From: DATDIC01 sp963777625
GTDB lineage: Bacteria; Pseudomonadota; Alphaproteobacteria; Acetobacterales; Acetobacteraceae
Assembly: GCA_963777625.1 (NCBI GenBank)
Contig: CAVZRO010000026.1
Location: forward strand, 62,001 to 126,000
Direction: 5' to 3'
DNA length: 64,000 nt
Positions 17,171-28,200 of the stretch are shown piece after piece. Made by a program: the position numbers and the translations under genes. Numbering within the stretch: the first letter of the stretch is position 1; each line of letters starts with the position of its first letter. Below the pieces are notes generated by a model that did no database searches, had not been told where the DNA came from, and saw only the letters and a program-made list of their open reading frames with translations.

Positions 17171-18266
17171 ATGGGTTTCAACTGCGGCATCGTCGGGCTG
17201 CCGAATGTCGGCAAATCGACCCTGTTCAACGCGCTGACGGAAACCGCCGCGGCCGCCGCGGCAAACTATCCGTTCTGCACGATCGAGCCGAATGTCGGCC
17301 GCGTCCCCGTGCCCGACCAGCGGCTGGATACGTTGGCAACCATCGGCAAGTCGGCGCGGATCGTGCCCACGTCGCTCGAGTTCGTCGATATCGCCGGACT
17401 GGTGCGCGGGGCATCGCGCGGCGAGGGGTTGGGCAACCAGTTCCTGGCCAACATCCGCGAGGTGGATGCCATCATCCACGTGCTGCGCTGCTTCGAGGAT
17501 GCGGACGTGACGCATGTCGAAGGCGCGATCGATCCGATCCGCGATGCCGAGATCGTCGAGACCGAGCTGATGCTGGCGGACCTGGAGAGCCTGGAGAAGC
17601 GGCTGGTGGGGCTGACCAAGCGCGCGCGTGGGGGTGATCGCGACAGCGCCGCGCAGGTCGTGTTGATAGAACCGATCGTCGCGGCGTTGGCGGCTGGGCG
17701 TCCGGCGCGTACCGCGATTCCCCCTGACCAGGCGGAGGCGGCCCGGCGCCTGCAACTGCTGACCGCCAAGCCGGTGCTTTTTGTCTGCAACGTGGAAGAA
17801 AACGCGGCGGCTTCCGGGCAACGCCCATACCGCTCGCGTGGCGGAGCGCGCGGTGGCGGAAGGCGCCCGCTCGGTGGTGGTTTCCGCTGCAATCGAGGCG
17901 GAGGTGGCGCAGTTGCCGGTGGACGATCGCGCGGAGTTCCTGACCGGCCTTGGCCTGCACGACAGCGGGCTGGATCGCGTGATCCGGGCCGGATACGACC
18001 TGCTGGGGCTGATCACGTTTTTCACCGTCGGACCCAAGGAGGCGCGCGCCTGGACGGTGGCGCGGGGGACCCGAGCGCCGCAGGCCGCGGGCGTGATCCA
18101 CGGCGATTTCGAACGCGGCTTCATTGCCGCAGAAACTATCGCCTATGACGATTACGTGGCCGGGAAGGGGGAGTCCGGCGCGAAGGATGCAGGCCGCATG
18201 CGAGTGGAAGGGAAGGACTACGTCGTGAAGGACGGGGACGTGATGCTGTTCCGGTTCAACGTGTAG
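17171..18266 (+). CDS. ychF: Redox-regulated ATPase YchF/OLA1 (one frame break)
   Basis: About 364 aa, a P-loop ATPase of the Obg family that binds ribosomes. The N-terminal G domain holds GLPNVGKSTLFNALT, the FVDIAGLVRGASRGEGLGNQFL switch and KPVLFVCNVEE (NxxE, typical of YchF). The C-terminal TGS domain ends DYVVKDGDVMLFRFNV. The frame breaks near 17817: dropping one G of a GGG run joins NVEENAAAS to GNAHTARVAERAVAEG, the standard YchF sequence. As ychF is almost universally conserved, the break is far more likely a sequence error than a lost gene. Confidence 0.93.
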
Positions 18267-18303
18267 TATCAGGGGCCCCAACTACTGACCGATCGGTACG
18301 CCC

Positions 18304-18396
18304 CCCTCCCCTAGCCCCTCCAGCGAGGGGCCCGCGAGGGGAGGGGGAAGTTTTCTTGCTTATCCTCCTCCCCTTGCGGGAGGGGCTAGGGGAGGG
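18304..18396. terminator. 18-bp inverted repeat between the convergent ychF and Hint-protein genes
   Basis: CCCTCCCCTAGCCCCTCC (18304-18321) is complementary to GGAGGGGCTAGGGGAGGG (18379-18396) with a 57-base loop; a second GC-rich stem and a T-rich patch (TTTTCTTGCTT, 18351-18361) lie inside the loop. It sits between two convergent genes, so a bidirectional transcription end is a reasonable reading. It may also belong to a dispersed repeat family. Confidence 0.5.
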
Positions 18397-18444
18397 GTAG
18401 CGCGGGGAGTTAACCAATCGGGCCGCTGGTATAACACCCGCCGT

Positions 18445-21400
18445 TCAAGCCGCCTCGCTCGCGGCGGCTGATCGCGCCAGCATCTGTTTCACCCGCTCCA
18501 CCTCCGGCCCCGTCACCACCAGCGGCGCGCAGCCCTGTGCCTCCCAGCGCAGTGACGCGAAGTCGGCATGCAGCCGCACCGCGCCGCCGCCATTGATGAA
18601 GCTGCTGCGGTCGCCGGTGTCCAGGTAGCTCTCCGCCGCCAGCCCCTCGGCCAGCAGCACCGCGTGGCGTTCCAGTTCCACGTGGAAATACCCCACCTGG
18701 TCCACCGCCACCTGCGTCACGCTCTCTCCGTCCACCAGATACTTCACCGGGATCAGCACGCCATCCGCATACACCGCGTGGTCGGGCGAGAGATAAACGT
18801 CCCGCCCCGGGCACCCCGCCCCGAACGCCCCCGCGCGCACCCGCACCGGCCATACCGCGCGCGGCTTCGGGTGATGGCGGCAGTCCACCACCCGCCGCCC
18901 GATCCACTCCACCGCCAGCGACCCGGCGCCGTCCGGACCATCCGGCGCCAGCCGCACCCGATCGCCCACCGCCAGCGCCTCCACCGCCACCAGCCCGCGC
19001 TCGGTCACGATCCGCGTGCCCGCCGCAAAGCACGGCACACCCCCCAGCCCGCCCTGCGCGTTGGCCGTCTCCAGCGACGTCAGGTTGTCCCCCGTCACGC
19101 TCGCCGCCACGTTCAGCGTGCCGATCTGCACGGTCTTGCCGAGATCGCTGAACAGGCTCAGCACATCGTCGCCGGTGTCGAACGTGGTGGCCGCGATCGA
19201 GGCGCCTTGCAGCAGGATCTCGGAAATCCCGTTGAAGCTGCCGATGGTCGCGCTGAAGCCGCTGATCGAGCCGATGTTCAGCAGCGCGAAACTGCTGCTG
19301 TTGGTGAACTCCACCAGCTGCGTCTGAAGCACTGTCCCGGCGTTGATCACCAGCGTGCCGCCGTTCTCCACCACCAGCGACCCGCTGCCGGTGATCGAGC
19401 CGGCGTTCAGCGTCTCCGGCAGCCCGCTGGAGGCAAAGAACACCCCGTCGTTGAGCAGGAAGTTGGTGAACGTGTCGGTGCCGCCGGTGCCGCCCAGGCT
19501 GCCGCCGGCCTGGATGGTGCCGGTCGCCGGATCGATCACGCCGCCGAACTGGTTGAGCGCGCCGGCGGCGCCGATGTTGAGGTTGTTCTCCACCGACAGC
19601 GTGGTGTTGGCGCCCATGATCAGCACGCCGGTGCCGGCGTCGCCGATGTTGAGGTTGTCCGACAGGTCGAGCCGGCTATCGGCACCTTCGATGTCGATCA
19701 CGCCGGAGGAACCGGTGCCGAGGCCGATATCGCCGTCGGTGCCGGACAGCGTGGCACCGTTGGCGATCGAGATGTCGGCGATGCCGGAGCCGCCCACGGT
19801 GAGCTGGGTGGCCAGCGTGACATTGCTGCCGGTGCCGGAGAGCGACAGGTTGCCGACGCCGCCGGCGCTGTTGCCGAGCGTCAGCGCGGTGGCGCTGACC
19901 GAGCCGCCGGCGGACACGTTCAGCGCGCCGGCCGCGAGGTCGCCCACGATCAGCGTGCCGCCGATGCTCCAGGTGGAGGCGGGGCCGGTTACGGTGGCGG
20001 AGGAGCCGTCCGTCGACGCCGAGGCGGCGATGTCGGCGGCCGGGCCGGCGACGCCGACCGGAAGGCTGGTGCTGACCAGGCCGCCGGCGCTGATCAGCAA
20101 CGAGCCGAAGCCGCCGGGCTGGCCGGTATCGTTGCCACCGACAATGAATGCGCCGGTGTTGGCCAGCTCCGACCCGGTGCCGGTGACCGTGGCAGCGCCG
20201 GCGCCGCCGCTGGAAGTCCCCAGCATGACACCACCGGGAGCCCCGGCGAGGCCGTTTTCAGTGGAGACGATTGCACCGTTTTCCACCAGGATTGCACCAG
20301 CGCCGGCAATTCCTACGGAAATGGGGCTGCCGAACGTATCCAGCGCGGCTCCGCTCCCGTTGACCGCAATCGCGCCATTGGCCCCGGACGCGAGGCCAAT
20401 CTCTACGTTCGAGGCGCCGGAAGTCCCCGTCTCCAACGTGCTGTCGGCGAGAATCTCGATACTGCCATTGGTTCCCGACTGGTTTCCCACAATCACCTGA
20501 CCGCCGGCGATCGCCGTCGCTCCGGTTTCCAGGCTCATGGCGCCGTTGCCCTGCGTGGAACCGCCCACAACGATCGCCGACGCGGCGTCCACCAACCCGT
20601 CGTTGCTGACCGTCAGGGCCCCCGCACCTAGCTCGCCGACCGCAATCGTGCCGAGCGTCTCCCAGGTGGTTCCTGGTCCGGTCACGGTTGCCGCGGCGAC
20701 TGCGTCCGTCGCGCTGCCAATCAAATCGGCTTCGGACGACAATCCATCCAGTGTGGCACCGTTGCTGAGCGTAAGGGTCCCATCCGGCTGCCCCACCAGC
20801 ACGTTGAGCGTATAGTCGATATCGCCGCCGCTGATCGTCCAGAGCTGGGAATCGTCGAACTGCAGTTCGCCGACGGTGCCGGTGCCGGTGATCGTGCCGG
20901 CTGATGCAGCCGTGCCGAACAGCGCAAGATCGTTCGGCCCAGGAGGGGCACCATTGAGTGGCTGCCAGTTCGTCGCTGTCCCGAAGTCGGTGCTGCCCGA
21001 CAGCGGATGCCAGTTGAACACGCGGTTCGCCAGGGTAATTGTGTTCAGGTTGGTAACTGTAAACAGTGTTCCGGAGTTCGATGCCAGACCGAAATCGGTA
21101 AATTGGTATGGTCCGGAGGTCGTGTTGACCCTAAGCGTATCGCCGTTGACGATCACTGCGCTGTTGATGGTTATACCACCGCCGAGGATGATCGAATTCG
21201 AGGTCCTGGAAATTGCTGATCGCCTCGCTGAATGCGGTTCCGGGCGTATTGATCACCAGTATTTCCGGGGCCCCGGTGGTAAACTGGAGCGTTTGGCCGG
21301 TGCTGGCCGCATCGAGTTGAAGCAGGGTGCCGCTGCCCAGCACCAGCGTGCCGGTTCCGCTCACGCTGCCGGTGATCTCAAGCGAGCCGACGGTCGAAGT

Positions 21401-22003
21401 GGCGATGGTACCGGTGTTGGAGATACCAACCACACCATCATTCGACACGGCGGCCTCGATCGTGCCGGTACCGACCACGGACTGGCCGCCGGCCACATTC
21501 ACCGCGCCAGTCGCCGCGTCCGAGCCGGGCGCGCCGATATCCAGCGCACCGCCGCCCGCTACGGCCAGGGTTCCCGCCGCCCCGAGCGGCCCGACGCCCA
21601 TGGTGAAGGCCGCATTGGTTCCCACCATCACCACCGCGGTGTCGCCGGCCGCCACGGTGATCAGGCCATCGTTGATGAAATTCCCCGGCGCGCCACTGCC
21701 AAACTGCCCGATGTCGATGGTGAGCTGACTGAGCGCGGGCCCGTCGGCGGCGATCGTGCCGGCGTTGACGAAAACGCCCAGCGTTTGCAACAAAGCTGTC
21801 TCGGCGGTGGTCTGACCCGGCACCTGCTCGGTGATCACGCTGGCGGAGTTGAGACTCGGCTGCGACGCCGATAACAGCGCATCGCCGCTGAATATGACGG
21901 CCGGAATCAGACCGGCGGTGCCGCCGATCTGAATCGTCGTGTCTTGCAGCTTGACGTTGAACGGTTCGGTGATCGTCGTGCCGGTGTTGATGATCGTGGT
22001 CAC
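18445..22003 (-). CDS. Large beta-repeat surface protein with C-terminal Hint (Hedgehog/intein) domain (one frame break)
   Basis: About 1180 aa. Residues 1 to about 970 are low-lysine, glycine/serine/threonine/asparagine-rich repeats (VTGTGSELANTGAFIVGG, ASTWSIGGTLIVGDLAAGALNVSAGG) of the kind that fold as a beta-helix in autotransporter-like passengers. The last 200 residues are a Hint_2 domain: VPCFAAGTRIVTERGLVAVEALAVGDRV with the candidate nucleophilic cysteine, then YLSPDHAVYADGVLIPVKYLV and DTGDRSSFINGGGAVRLH. There is no beta-barrel and no cleavable signal peptide, so type I secretion or self-processing is possible. A break near 21197 is repaired by dropping one A, giving FQDLDSIILGGGITI. 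The GTG at 22003 has a CGGAGG ribosome site. Confidence 0.8.
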
Positions 22004-22146
22004 GCCACAGCCTCCGGTTGAATGGGTGCGAAGCTAAAAATCATCACATCGAGGCGCATGACGTATCCCTGATTGCCGCGTCCAATTCTGTTCTGCATGC
22101 CAACAGTCAGGAAAGTCAACAATCTGCGAGTTGTCACATGGCAGTG

Positions 22147-22240
22147 CTGACCGCCCGGTCAGCCGCCGACGTCACGCTCCCAGCACAACGGTCGCGGCTT
22201 CGATGACTTGCGCCGCCGGGCGGTTCTGGCCCAGAACCGC
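22147..22240. promoter_or_regulatory. Two palindromes in the divergent Hint-protein / lptF promoter region
   Basis: CTGACCG-CC-CGGTCAG (22147-22162) is a perfect 7-bp inverted repeat like a TetR-class operator. GCGGTTCTGG-C-CCAGAACCGC (22220-22240) is a perfect 10-bp inverted repeat. Both lie in the 314-base gap between the start of the Hint-domain gene (22003, minus) and lptF (22318, plus). The second could control the LPS-transport operon; neither regulator is identifiable here. Confidence 0.45.
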
Positions 22241-22317
22241 ATTCCACATCCCGCGCCCCGCGCGCCAACCACGCCGGCGGCTTCGGCCTGCCCGGCGCGA
22301 GGAGACCGCCCCACGGC

Positions 22318-23490
22318 ATGCGCACCGGCACATTGATCCCGCGGCTGGACCGATATGTGTTCCGCCAGCTCTTTCTGGCGCTGCTCGCGGTCACCGGCGG
22401 GCTGACTGCACTGATCTGGCTGACCCAGTCGCTGCGCTTCGTCGAGCTGGTGGTCAATCACGGCCTGTCGTTCGGCGTCTTCGTGGAGCTGACGGGGCTG
22501 CTGATCCCCAGCTTCGTCGCCGTGATCCTGCCGATCACCAGCTTCGTGGTGGTCCAGTTCGTCTATCAGCGACTCGCCGGGGATCGCGAACTGACGGTGA
22601 TGCGGGCGGCCGGGCTGTCGCCGTTCGCCTTGTCGCGTCCGGCGCTGGCGCTGGCGCTGTTCGCGGTGGCAAGCTGCTACATTCTCAATCTTGTCATCGT
22701 CCCCGCAAGCCTGCGGGATTTTCGCGAATTTCAGTGGGAGATCCGCAACAAGGTCGTCGCCTTCCTGCTGCAGGAAGGCGTGTTTACGCAAATCAGCAGC
22801 GACATGACGGTTTATGTCCGCTCGCGCACGCCCGCCGGGGGCCTGCGCGGCATCCTGATCGACGATGCGCGCGACAAGCGCGCTCACGCCACCATCCTGG
22901 CCGAAAGCGGGCGGCTGGTCGACGGCCCGAACGGGCCGGAAGTGCTGCTGTTCAACGGCACCCGCCAGGAGATCGATCCGAAGACCGGGCGACTCGACAT
23001 GCTCACGTTCCGGCAGAACGTGCTCGATCTGGCGGACGCCGTGCACAGCGATGCGGCCCGCCTGCCCGACATGAGCGAGGTGTCGCTGTCGGCGCTGTTG
23101 AACCCGCATCCGGCAAACCCGCACGATGCGCCGAAATGGATTGCCGAGGCGCATAAGCGGCTGGCCACGCCGCTGACCCCCCTGTCTTACGCGCTGGTCG
23201 GCTTGATCTCGGTGCTGACCGGGACGTTTCGCCGGCATGGCAGCCTGTTGCGTCCGTTGGGGGGCGTGCTGACGGTGGTGGCGCTGCTGGCACTCGGCCT
23301 GTTGTCGGACGACCTTGCGGCGCGGAACAACGCGCTGATCCCGTTGATATGGATCCAGGCGATCGTGCCAGGCGCGGTGTGTGCCTGGCTGCTGCTCGGC
23401 CCATCCCTGCTGGCGGCATTACGCGGGCCCGACGCGTCAGCCCGGCGAACCATGCCGCCGGGAACGCCGTCGCTCGGCATTCGACCGTGA
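22318..23490 (+). CDS. lptF: LPS export ABC permease LptF
   Basis: A 390-aa YjgP/YjgQ-family inner-membrane protein. Three N-terminal helices follow LIPRLDRYVFRQLFLALLAVTGG. VMRAAGLSPFAL is the coupling-helix region that contacts the LptB ATPase. A periplasmic beta-jellyroll domain spans about 130-265, and three C-terminal helices follow. With LptG it forms the LptB2FG extractor that pulls lipopolysaccharide from the inner membrane. The stop overlaps the LptG start as GTGA. LptF precedes LptG, the usual order. Confidence 0.95.
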   Translation: MRTGTLIPRLDRYVFRQLFLALLAVTGGLTALIWLTQSLRFVELVVNHGLSFGVFVELTGLLIPSFVAVILPITSFVVVQFVYQRLAGDRELTVMRAAGLSPFALSRPALALALFAVASCYILNLVIVPASLRDFREFQWEIRNKVVAFLLQEGVFTQISSDMTVYVRSRTPAGGLRGILIDDARDKRAHATILAESGRLVDGPNGPEVLLFNGTRQEIDPKTGRLDMLTFRQNVLDLADAVHSDAARLPDMSEVSLSALLNPHPANPHDAPKWIAEAHKRLATPLTPLSYALVGLISVLTGTFRRHGSLLRPLGGVLTVVALLALGLLSDDLAARNNALIPLIWIQAIVPGAVCAWLLLGPSLLAALRGPDASARRTMPPGTPSLGIRP

Positions 23491-24599
23491 CACCCGCCGT
23501 TACGCTGTCTGTCTACATTGCCCGGCAGTTCACCGCCGCGGTTCTGGCCATGCTGGCGGCGCTCACCGGCCTGGTCGCGTTGTTCGACTTCATCGAATTG
23601 CTGCGCCGGTCGGCCAGCCATCCCGAGGTCAGCTTCGGCCTGGTCACCGAGATCGAATTGTTGCGGCTGCCCTATATCGGGATGCAGGTGCTGCCATTCG
23701 CGGCGCTGCTGGGCGGGATGCTGAGCTTCTGGCGGCTGACCCGGTCCTCGGAGCTTATCGTGGCGCGGGCGGCCGGCGTCTCGGCCTGGGAGTTCCTGGC
23801 CGCGCCGGTATTTTGCGCGCTGGCGCTGGGGACCATCGCGACCGCGGCCATCAGCCCGGTTTCATCGGTGATGTTCGCCCGCGCGGAGACGCTGGCCAAC
23901 ACCTTCCTGACCGCCGACGGCGGACCACTCGATCTGACCAACGGGCAGCTCTGGCTGCGCCAGGCGGATCGCGGCCTGGTGCCGCGCGGTGTTGCGATCG
24001 TCCATGCCGCCAATGTGGCGTTGCGCGGCGACACGCTGACCGCGAACCAGGTCACGGTGTTTCGGCTGAACGACGCCGACCAGTTGCTAAGCCGGATCGA
24101 GGCCACCCAGGGCCGCCTGGCGGGCGGCGACTGGACCCTGGACCGGGCGCGCACGGTCCGGCCGGACGCCCTGCCGGAGCCGCCGACGACGATCATCCTG
24201 CCGACCGACCTGACGGTGGCGCGCGTGCAGGAGAGCTTCGCCTCGCCGGACACCTTGTCGGTCTGGGAACTGCCGGGTTTCATCCGCCTGCTCAACCGCT
24301 CGGGCTTTTCGTCGATCCGGCATCGGCTGCATTTCCAGACGCTGCTGGCGATGCCGCTGCTGTGCGCGACCATGGCGCTGGTCGCGGCCGGCTTCTCCAT
24401 GCGCCCGGCGCGCCGGGGTGGCGTCGCCCGCATGATCGGCAGCGGCGTGGCGGCTGGATTCGCCTTGTTCATGATCTCCAAGCTGGCGGAGGAATTCGGC
24501 CAGTCGGGCGCCATCCCGGTGGTCCTGGCGGCCTGGGTTCCCGCCGCCGCCGGCATGATGCTGGCCGTCGCCCTGCTGCTCCACATGGAGGACGGATAG
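23487..24599 (+). CDS. lptG: LPS export ABC permease LptG
   Basis: A 370-aa partner of LptF. The N-terminal helices follow LSVYIARQFTAAVLAMLAALTG, the coupling helix is SSELIVARAAGVSAWEFLAAP, a periplasmic jellyroll covers about 130-260, and the C-terminal helices include LLAMPLLCATMALVAAGFSM. The GTG at 23487 overlaps the lptF stop; the longer in-frame extension reads back through lptF. The gene ends one base before the start of lptD, so the LPS-bridge genes are tightly packed and probably co-transcribed. Confidence 0.95.
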   Translation: MTPAVTLSVYIARQFTAAVLAMLAALTGLVALFDFIELLRRSASHPEVSFGLVTEIELLRLPYIGMQVLPFAALLGGMLSFWRLTRSSELIVARAAGVSAWEFLAAPVFCALALGTIATAAISPVSSVMFARAETLANTFLTADGGPLDLTNGQLWLRQADRGLVPRGVAIVHAANVALRGDTLTANQVTVFRLNDADQLLSRIEATQGRLAGGDWTLDRARTVRPDALPEPPTTIILPTDLTVARVQESFASPDTLSVWELPGFIRLLNRSGFSSIRHRLHFQTLLAMPLLCATMALVAAGFSMRPARRGGVARMIGSGVAAGFALFMISKLAEEFGQSGAIPVVLAAWVPAAAGMMLAVALLLHMEDG

Positions 24600-24600
24600 C

Positions 24601-26812
24601 GTGCCCAACCGGGCGCTCGTCCTGGCACTGGCTTGCGGCGCATTGCTTGCCGCCGGAACGGCGGCCCACGCGCAGCTTAGCCAACTCAGCGGCGGCAGAA
24701 ACGCTGTCAACCGGAACCAGCCGGTGGCCTTCACCGCCGATACGGTGGAGTACGACCAGCAGAAATCGCTGGTGATTGCCAAGGGACATGTGGAGGCATG
24801 GCAGAACGGTCACGTCCTGCGCGCCGACGAGGTCACCTTCAACCGCCAGACCGGGGTCTCTACCGCCAGCGGCCACGTCACGCTGATCGAGCCGAGCGGG
24901 CAGGTGCTGTTCGCGGATGCCGCCCAGCTCGACCAGGGCATGCGCGATGGCATCCTGACGGCAATCCGGGCGCGGCTGGCGGAGAACGGCAAGCTTGCCG
25001 CCAATGGCGGACGGCGCACCGGCGGCGTGCTGAACTCCATGTCGAAGGTGGTCTATTCCACCTGCAACCTGTGCAAGAAGCATCCGGAACGGCCGCCGCT
25101 GTGGCAGATCCGGGCCACCAACGCCACCGAGGACGCCGAACACAAGCGGATCGAATACACCGACGCGGAGATGCAGATGTTCGGCGTCCCGGTGGCGTAT
25201 TTCCCCTATTTCTGGACCGCCGAGCCGTCATCCAAGCGGACCAGCGGGCTGCTCGGTACCGAGCTTCGGCGTCAGCTCTCATATCGGCGGATTCTTTGCC
25301 CAGCCCTATTATTGGGTCATCGACGACCAGTCGGATGCGACATTCACGCCGATGCTGACCACCGACGCCGGTCCCGAGCTTGATGTCGAGTACCGCCGCC
25401 GGTTCAATTCCGGTTTCATCAACCTCAACGGCTCGGCGGGATATTTCGAGCATTCGCCGCAGGGCACCATCTTCGCCAACGGGCTATTCAATCTCAACGA
25501 CACCTGGCGGGCGGGCTTTGACGTCAACCGCGCGTCGTCGGCAGATTTCATCAACGATTATCACCTGAGCCACGTCCTCGGCTCGGACCCGAGCATCCTG
25601 ACCAGCAACATCTATGCGGAGGGATTCGGCGAAGGCGCCTATTCGCGGGTGGGGACCCGCTTCTACCAGGGGCTGACCTCCGGCATCACCGACAGCAAGC
25701 TGCCCGTGGTGCTGCCGACCTACCAGTACGAGTATGTCGGCCAGCCGGACGCGCTCGGCGGCACGCTGTCGCTGGATACCAGGCTGTTCAACGTGATGCG
25801 CGACGACGGCACGAACACCCGCCGCGGCAGCCTGGTCGTGGAATGGGACCGGCCGGTGACCGGCTCGCTGGGCGAGCTGTGGACGTTCAAGCTGCACGGC
25901 GACGCCGCCGCCTACAATGCCAGCCAGTTCAACGAGCAGCCCAACTTCGCCACCGTGTCGCACGTCGATGACGCCCGCGCGCTGCCGCAGGCGGGAGTGG
26001 ATGTGCGCTGGCCGTTCGAGCGCAATTCGGGTGCCTGGGGCACCCAGTTGATCGAGCCGATGGCGGAGATCATCGTCGGCCCCAACGAGGGCGACAGCCA
26101 GCTCAACAGGTACCCGAACGAGGACAGTTTGGACCTGGAGTTCAGCGACGCCAACCTGTTCGGATTCAATCGTTTCGGCATCGACCGGCTGCAGGGCGGC
26201 TCACGTGCCAACATCGCGATGCACGCGGCCTGGTACCTGGGCGGCACCGCGCTGGATGGGTTGATCGGGCAGTCGTACAATACCACCACCACGACCTGGC
26301 TGCCCTCGTTCTCCGGGCTGCAGGACAAGGTTTCGGACGTGGTGGGCCATCTGGACTTCACGCCGGGCAATTGGCTGGACACCACGTACCGGTTCCGGCT
26401 CGACCACCACGACCTGGCGATGCGGATGTCGGACGTGACCGCTTCCACCGGCTATGGGCGCTACCGGCTGACGGCCGGTTATCTGTACACCAGCTTCGAC
26501 CCGTATTATTTCTACGACCAGGCGCAGCCGTTGCCCCCCAGCTCGCAGTATTTCATACCGCGCAACGAGATCACCCTGGCTGCCAACGGCGGCTGGCGCG
26601 ATTACCGGTTTGATGCGTACGCGCAACGCGATCTGACGAACCATCAGATGATCGCGATCGGTGGTGACGCCATCTACGAAGACGAGTGCTTTATCATGGA
26701 TTTGAAGTTCTACCGCCGCTATACCTCGTTGAATGGCGACAGCGGATCGACCACGCTGCTGATCCAGCTCACGTTCAAGACCATCGGCCAATTCGGTTTC
26801 AAGGCACTCTGA
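24601..26812 (+). CDS. lptD: LPS-assembly protein LptD (one frame break)
   Basis: About 737 aa, the outer-membrane LPS translocon. A signal peptide (residues 1-25, ending AAHAQ) is followed by an OstA/LptA-like beta-jellyroll (about 40-160, PVAFTADTVEYDQQKSLVIAKGHVE). A CNLCKK pair typical of alphaproteobacterial LptD comes next, then the large beta-barrel to the C-terminus (FKTIGQFGFKAL). The frame breaks near 25255: dropping one G of a GG pair joins KRTSGLL to VPSFGVSSHIGGFFAQPYYW. LptD is normally essential, so the break is likely a sequence error. The GTG at 24601 is the start; SurA, a folding chaperone of LptD, is encoded next. Confidence 0.93.
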
Positions 26813-26830
26813 ACCAGGACCACCGCCACC

Positions 26831-28147
26831 ATGCTGACCCGCTTCACGATCCGGCACGCGCTGCTTCTCGGGGTGATCGGTGTCCTTGCGTCCGCTGCGG
26901 CACCGGCGCCACGCCCGGCCCCGCAGCCGGTCGTGCAGGCGATTCGCATCGTTGCGGTGGTCAACGGAGAACCGATCACCAACGCCGATGTCGATAACCG
27001 CGCCAGGCTGTTCGCCCTGGCGACCGGCCTGCCCGTCTCGCCCGACTCGCTCGACCGGCTGAAGCCGCAGATCGTCCGCCAACTGGTCGATGAGCGGCTT
27101 CGCATGCAGGAAGTGAAGCGCCTGAAGATCGTCGTGCCGGACAAAGACATCGCCGCCGCGGTCGCGGAAATCGAACAGCATAACGGCATGAAGCCGGGTG
27201 GCTTGCGCGCCAAGCTGCAGTCCGACGGCGTCAGCTTTATCACCTTGATCGATCAAATCCGCACTCAGCTTGGCTGGGGCCAGGTGCTGCGTCAGCACGC
27301 GGCCGGCACGCTGGCGGTCACCGACGCCGATATCGCTGAACGCCAGAAACTGCTGGCCCAGCAGATCGGCAAGACGGAGTTCCGGGTGGGCGAAATCCTC
27401 ATCCCTGTCGAGGAGCGGGCCGGCGCCGCCGATGCCGAGCGTTTTGCGGAAACCGTGATCGCCGAGCTGCGCAAGGGGGCGCCGTTCCCGGTCGTGGCGG
27501 CGCAGTTCAGCCAAAGCCAGAATGCGCTGCAGGGCGGCGATCTCGGCTGGGTGGAGGCGAACCAGCTCGACCCCGTGGTCGCCCAGGTCATCACCGAAAT
27601 GCCAGCCGGCGCCGTAAGCAATCCGCTGAAAGTGCCCGGCGGGCTGGAAATCGTTACCCTCGTCGCGAAACGCCAGATCGGCCAGGATCCGGCGACGATC
27701 CTGTCGATGCGGCAGGTGTTCCTGCCGTTCCCGACCGTGCTCAACCCGCAGGCACCGACACCGGCGCAGCTTGCGCTTCTCGAGAAGGCGAAGAGCGTCA
27801 GCGCGTCCGTGCATAGCTGCGACCAGATGGAACAGGTTGCCAAGGATGATAAATCGCCCCGTCCCGCCGATCCGGGCGAGGTCCGGCTGGAAAATGTGAA
27901 CCCACCGGCATTCCGCGACATGCTGGCGAAAATTCCCTTGCAGACCGCCAGCAAGCCGGTGGTCTCGAACGACGGGATCGCCGTCATGATGGTGTGTTCG
28001 CGCGATCAGAAGAACATGGCGCAGATGTCGGCCAAGGACATCAAGGAGCAGATACTGGGCCAGCGGATCGATCTGCTGTCGCGCCAGTTGCAGCAGGATC
28101 TCCGCAGCCAGGCGCGCATCGAAGTCCGCAACACCGGTAACGCGTGA
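26831..28147 (+). CDS. surA: Periplasmic peptidyl-prolyl isomerase chaperone SurA
   Basis: A 438-aa periplasmic chaperone for outer-membrane proteins. A signal peptide occupies residues 1-24 (LLGVIGVLASAAAPA). The SurA N-domain follows (IRIVAVVNGEPITNADVDNRARLF to about residue 165). A parvulin-type PPIase domain covers about 175-285, with EFRVGEILIPVEE, QFSQSQNALQGGDLGWV and PGGLEIVTLV. A degenerate second PPIase-like part holds SVHSCDQMEQVAKDD. It lies 18 bases after lptD and should help fold the LptD barrel. Confidence 0.93.
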   Translation: MLTRFTIRHALLLGVIGVLASAAAPAPRPAPQPVVQAIRIVAVVNGEPITNADVDNRARLFALATGLPVSPDSLDRLKPQIVRQLVDERLRMQEVKRLKIVVPDKDIAAAVAEIEQHNGMKPGGLRAKLQSDGVSFITLIDQIRTQLGWGQVLRQHAAGTLAVTDADIAERQKLLAQQIGKTEFRVGEILIPVEERAGAADAERFAETVIAELRKGAPFPVVAAQFSQSQNALQGGDLGWVEANQLDPVVAQVITEMPAGAVSNPLKVPGGLEIVTLVAKRQIGQDPATILSMRQVFLPFPTVLNPQAPTPAQLALLEKAKSVSASVHSCDQMEQVAKDDKSPRPADPGEVRLENVNPPAFRDMLAKIPLQTASKPVVSNDGIAVMMVCSRDQKNMAQMSAKDIKEQILGQRIDLLSRQLQQDLRSQARIEVRNTGNA

Positions 28148-28200
28148 CGCATAAGGAGTTGTTCAGAAGCAACTGCGTTATCCCGTCATTGCCGTTCCCC

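Noticed and set aside
18568..20631. A 687-codon plus-strand frame opposite the Hint-domain protein
   Set aside because: Its sequence is the antisense of repeat DNA; the minus strand holds the conserved Hint and beta-repeat blocks.
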